A DNA stretch of 6,151 nucleotides from CAZFPA01 sp964520975 (GTDB lineage Bacteria; Bacillota; Negativicutes; Selenomonadales; Selenomonadaceae). The notes under the pieces are model-generated. The model had not been told where the DNA came from. It saw only the letters and a list, made by a program, of their open reading frames with translations, and did not search any database. Where the stretch lies: NCBI GenBank assembly GCA_964520975.1, contig CAZFPA010000101.1, positions 1 through 6,151 of the forward strand, written 5' to 3'. This document shows, piece by piece, positions 5,485 to 6,151 of the stretch (position 1 is its first letter; every line of letters starts with the position of its first letter). Made by a program: the position numbers and the translations under genes.

Positions 5485-6151
5485 ATGAAGAAAATTGAGG
5501 AACTGGAAAAAATCGTAGTGCTCATCGATGCGGACAATGCACAGCTCAGCAAGCTCAAGGCGATACTGGACGAGATTTCTACGCATGGGCGCATCGTGGT
5601 GAAGAAGGCGTATGGCAACTGGAAAAACCCGATCCTGAAGAATTGGGAGGAGGAGCTCAAGAGCCTGGCTATTAAGCCGGAGCAGCAGTTTGCCTATACG
5701 GTCGGCAAGAATGCTACGGATATTTCCATGGTCATCGGGGCGATGGATCTGCTGTATACGGAGATGTACGATGCGTTTGTGCTGGTGTGCAGCGACAGCG
5801 ATTATACGCCGCTGGCCATCCGTCTGCGCGAGTCCGGGGTCTATGTGTTCGGCGTGGGCGAGGACAAGACACCGGAGTCCTTCCGCAATGCCTGCGATGA
5901 GTTCATTCTCACGCAGTTCCTGACGGTGGAGGATAAGCCGGTCGAAAAGGCGGCCGAGGCTCCGACCGCGGATGTTCCGACGGCTGACGCACCGGCGATT
6001 GCCAAGGATATGCGCCGGGTACATTCGGCACTGAAAAAGGCCTATGATAAGTACCAGGACCCGGACGGCTGGGTGAATGTGAGCTCGGTGGGCTCTTACA
6101 TGAAGCGTATCCAGCCGGATTTCAATCCGCAGAAGTACGGCTACAACAAGC
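5485..6151 (+). CDS. NYN-domain (LabA-like) protein with C-terminal OST-HTH/LOTUS domain, 3' end outside window
   Basis: 222 codons are present and the frame is still open at the window edge. Residues 10-145 form a NYN domain, a PIN-like metal-dependent nuclease fold: V-L-I-D-A-D-N-A (D15, D17, N18), G-K-N-A-T-D (D79) and C-S-D-S-D-Y (D104, D106) give the acidic active-site set. A Pro/Ala/Glu linker with a P-T-A-D-x-P repeat (about 149-170) leads to an OST-HTH/LOTUS domain from about 172, recognised by W-V-N-V-S-S-V-G-S-Y and P-D-F-N-P-Q-K-Y-G-Y; its last part is missing here. LOTUS domains bind RNA or protein partners, so a role in RNA processing or decay is likely, with substrate unknown. 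AGGGG at 5475-5479 sits 5 nt before ATG 5485. High-G+C codons match the preceding gene and suggest resident chromosome. Confidence 0.94.
   Translation, partial: MKKIEELEKIVVLIDADNAQLSKLKAILDEISTHGRIVVKKAYGNWKNPILKNWEEELKSLAIKPEQQFAYTVGKNATDISMVIGAMDLLYTEMYDAFVLVCSDSDYTPLAIRLRESGVYVFGVGEDKTPESFRNACDEFILTQFLTVEDKPVEKAAEAPTADVPTADAPAIAKDMRRVHSALKKAYDKYQDPDGWVNVSSVGSYMKRIQPDFNPQKYGYNK

Noticed and set aside
5434..6024. 196-codon open frame on the - strand
   Set aside because: It lies opposite the clear NYN-LOTUS gene, encodes an Arg/His/Leu-rich product typical of antisense of high-G+C coding DNA, and has no ribosome site or family motif that I can see.

Overview
The window carries seven apparently intact genes and one broken gene, all on the + strand, in two parts of different character. 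No RNA gene, insertion sequence, CRISPR array or tRNA was seen. The organism looks like a Gram-positive-type lineage (strong GGAGG-like ribosome sites, TATAAT boxes, intrinsic terminators, HisK-type PHP phosphatase). A Negativicutes/Selenomonadaceae member is my best guess, but that is inference from the general look of the proteins and not a search result.

Positions 1-2273: a GatZ/KbaZ-like class II aldolase non-catalytic subunit homologue, a weak stem-loop, then a PHP-family phosphatase of the histidinol-phosphatase (HisK/HisJ) type. It ends in a perfect 23-bp inverted repeat that appears to act as a terminator and also to hold the promoter of the next gene.

Positions 2303-4677: an accessory, defence-like block. 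An OLD/AAA_15-type ATPase with an altered Walker A glycine is translationally coupled to a gene for a small TOPRIM-like partner that stops after 44 residues and seems to decay downstream. A fresh promoter then drives a compact nucleotidyltransferase (MNT) and its HEPN/HI0074-type partner, overlapping by 13 nt, closed by a good intrinsic terminator. The HEPN partner keeps an Rx4HxY motif, so this is probably a functional MNT-HEPN antitoxin-toxin pair. The ATPase stretch is clearly AT-rich (20 of 60 bases are G+C at 3121-3180).

Positions 4702-6151: base composition jumps (40 of 60 G+C at 5821-5880). A secreted protein with a carboxypeptidase-regulatory-like beta-sandwich segment is followed 41 bp later by a NYN-domain (LabA-like, PIN-fold) protein with a C-terminal OST-HTH/LOTUS domain that runs off the window. 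This looks like resident chromosome.

The main points of interest are the eroded ATPase-TOPRIM module beside an intact MNT-HEPN module, the palindrome that merges a terminator with a promoter, and the bacterial NYN-LOTUS protein. I do not see a convincing wholly new system.
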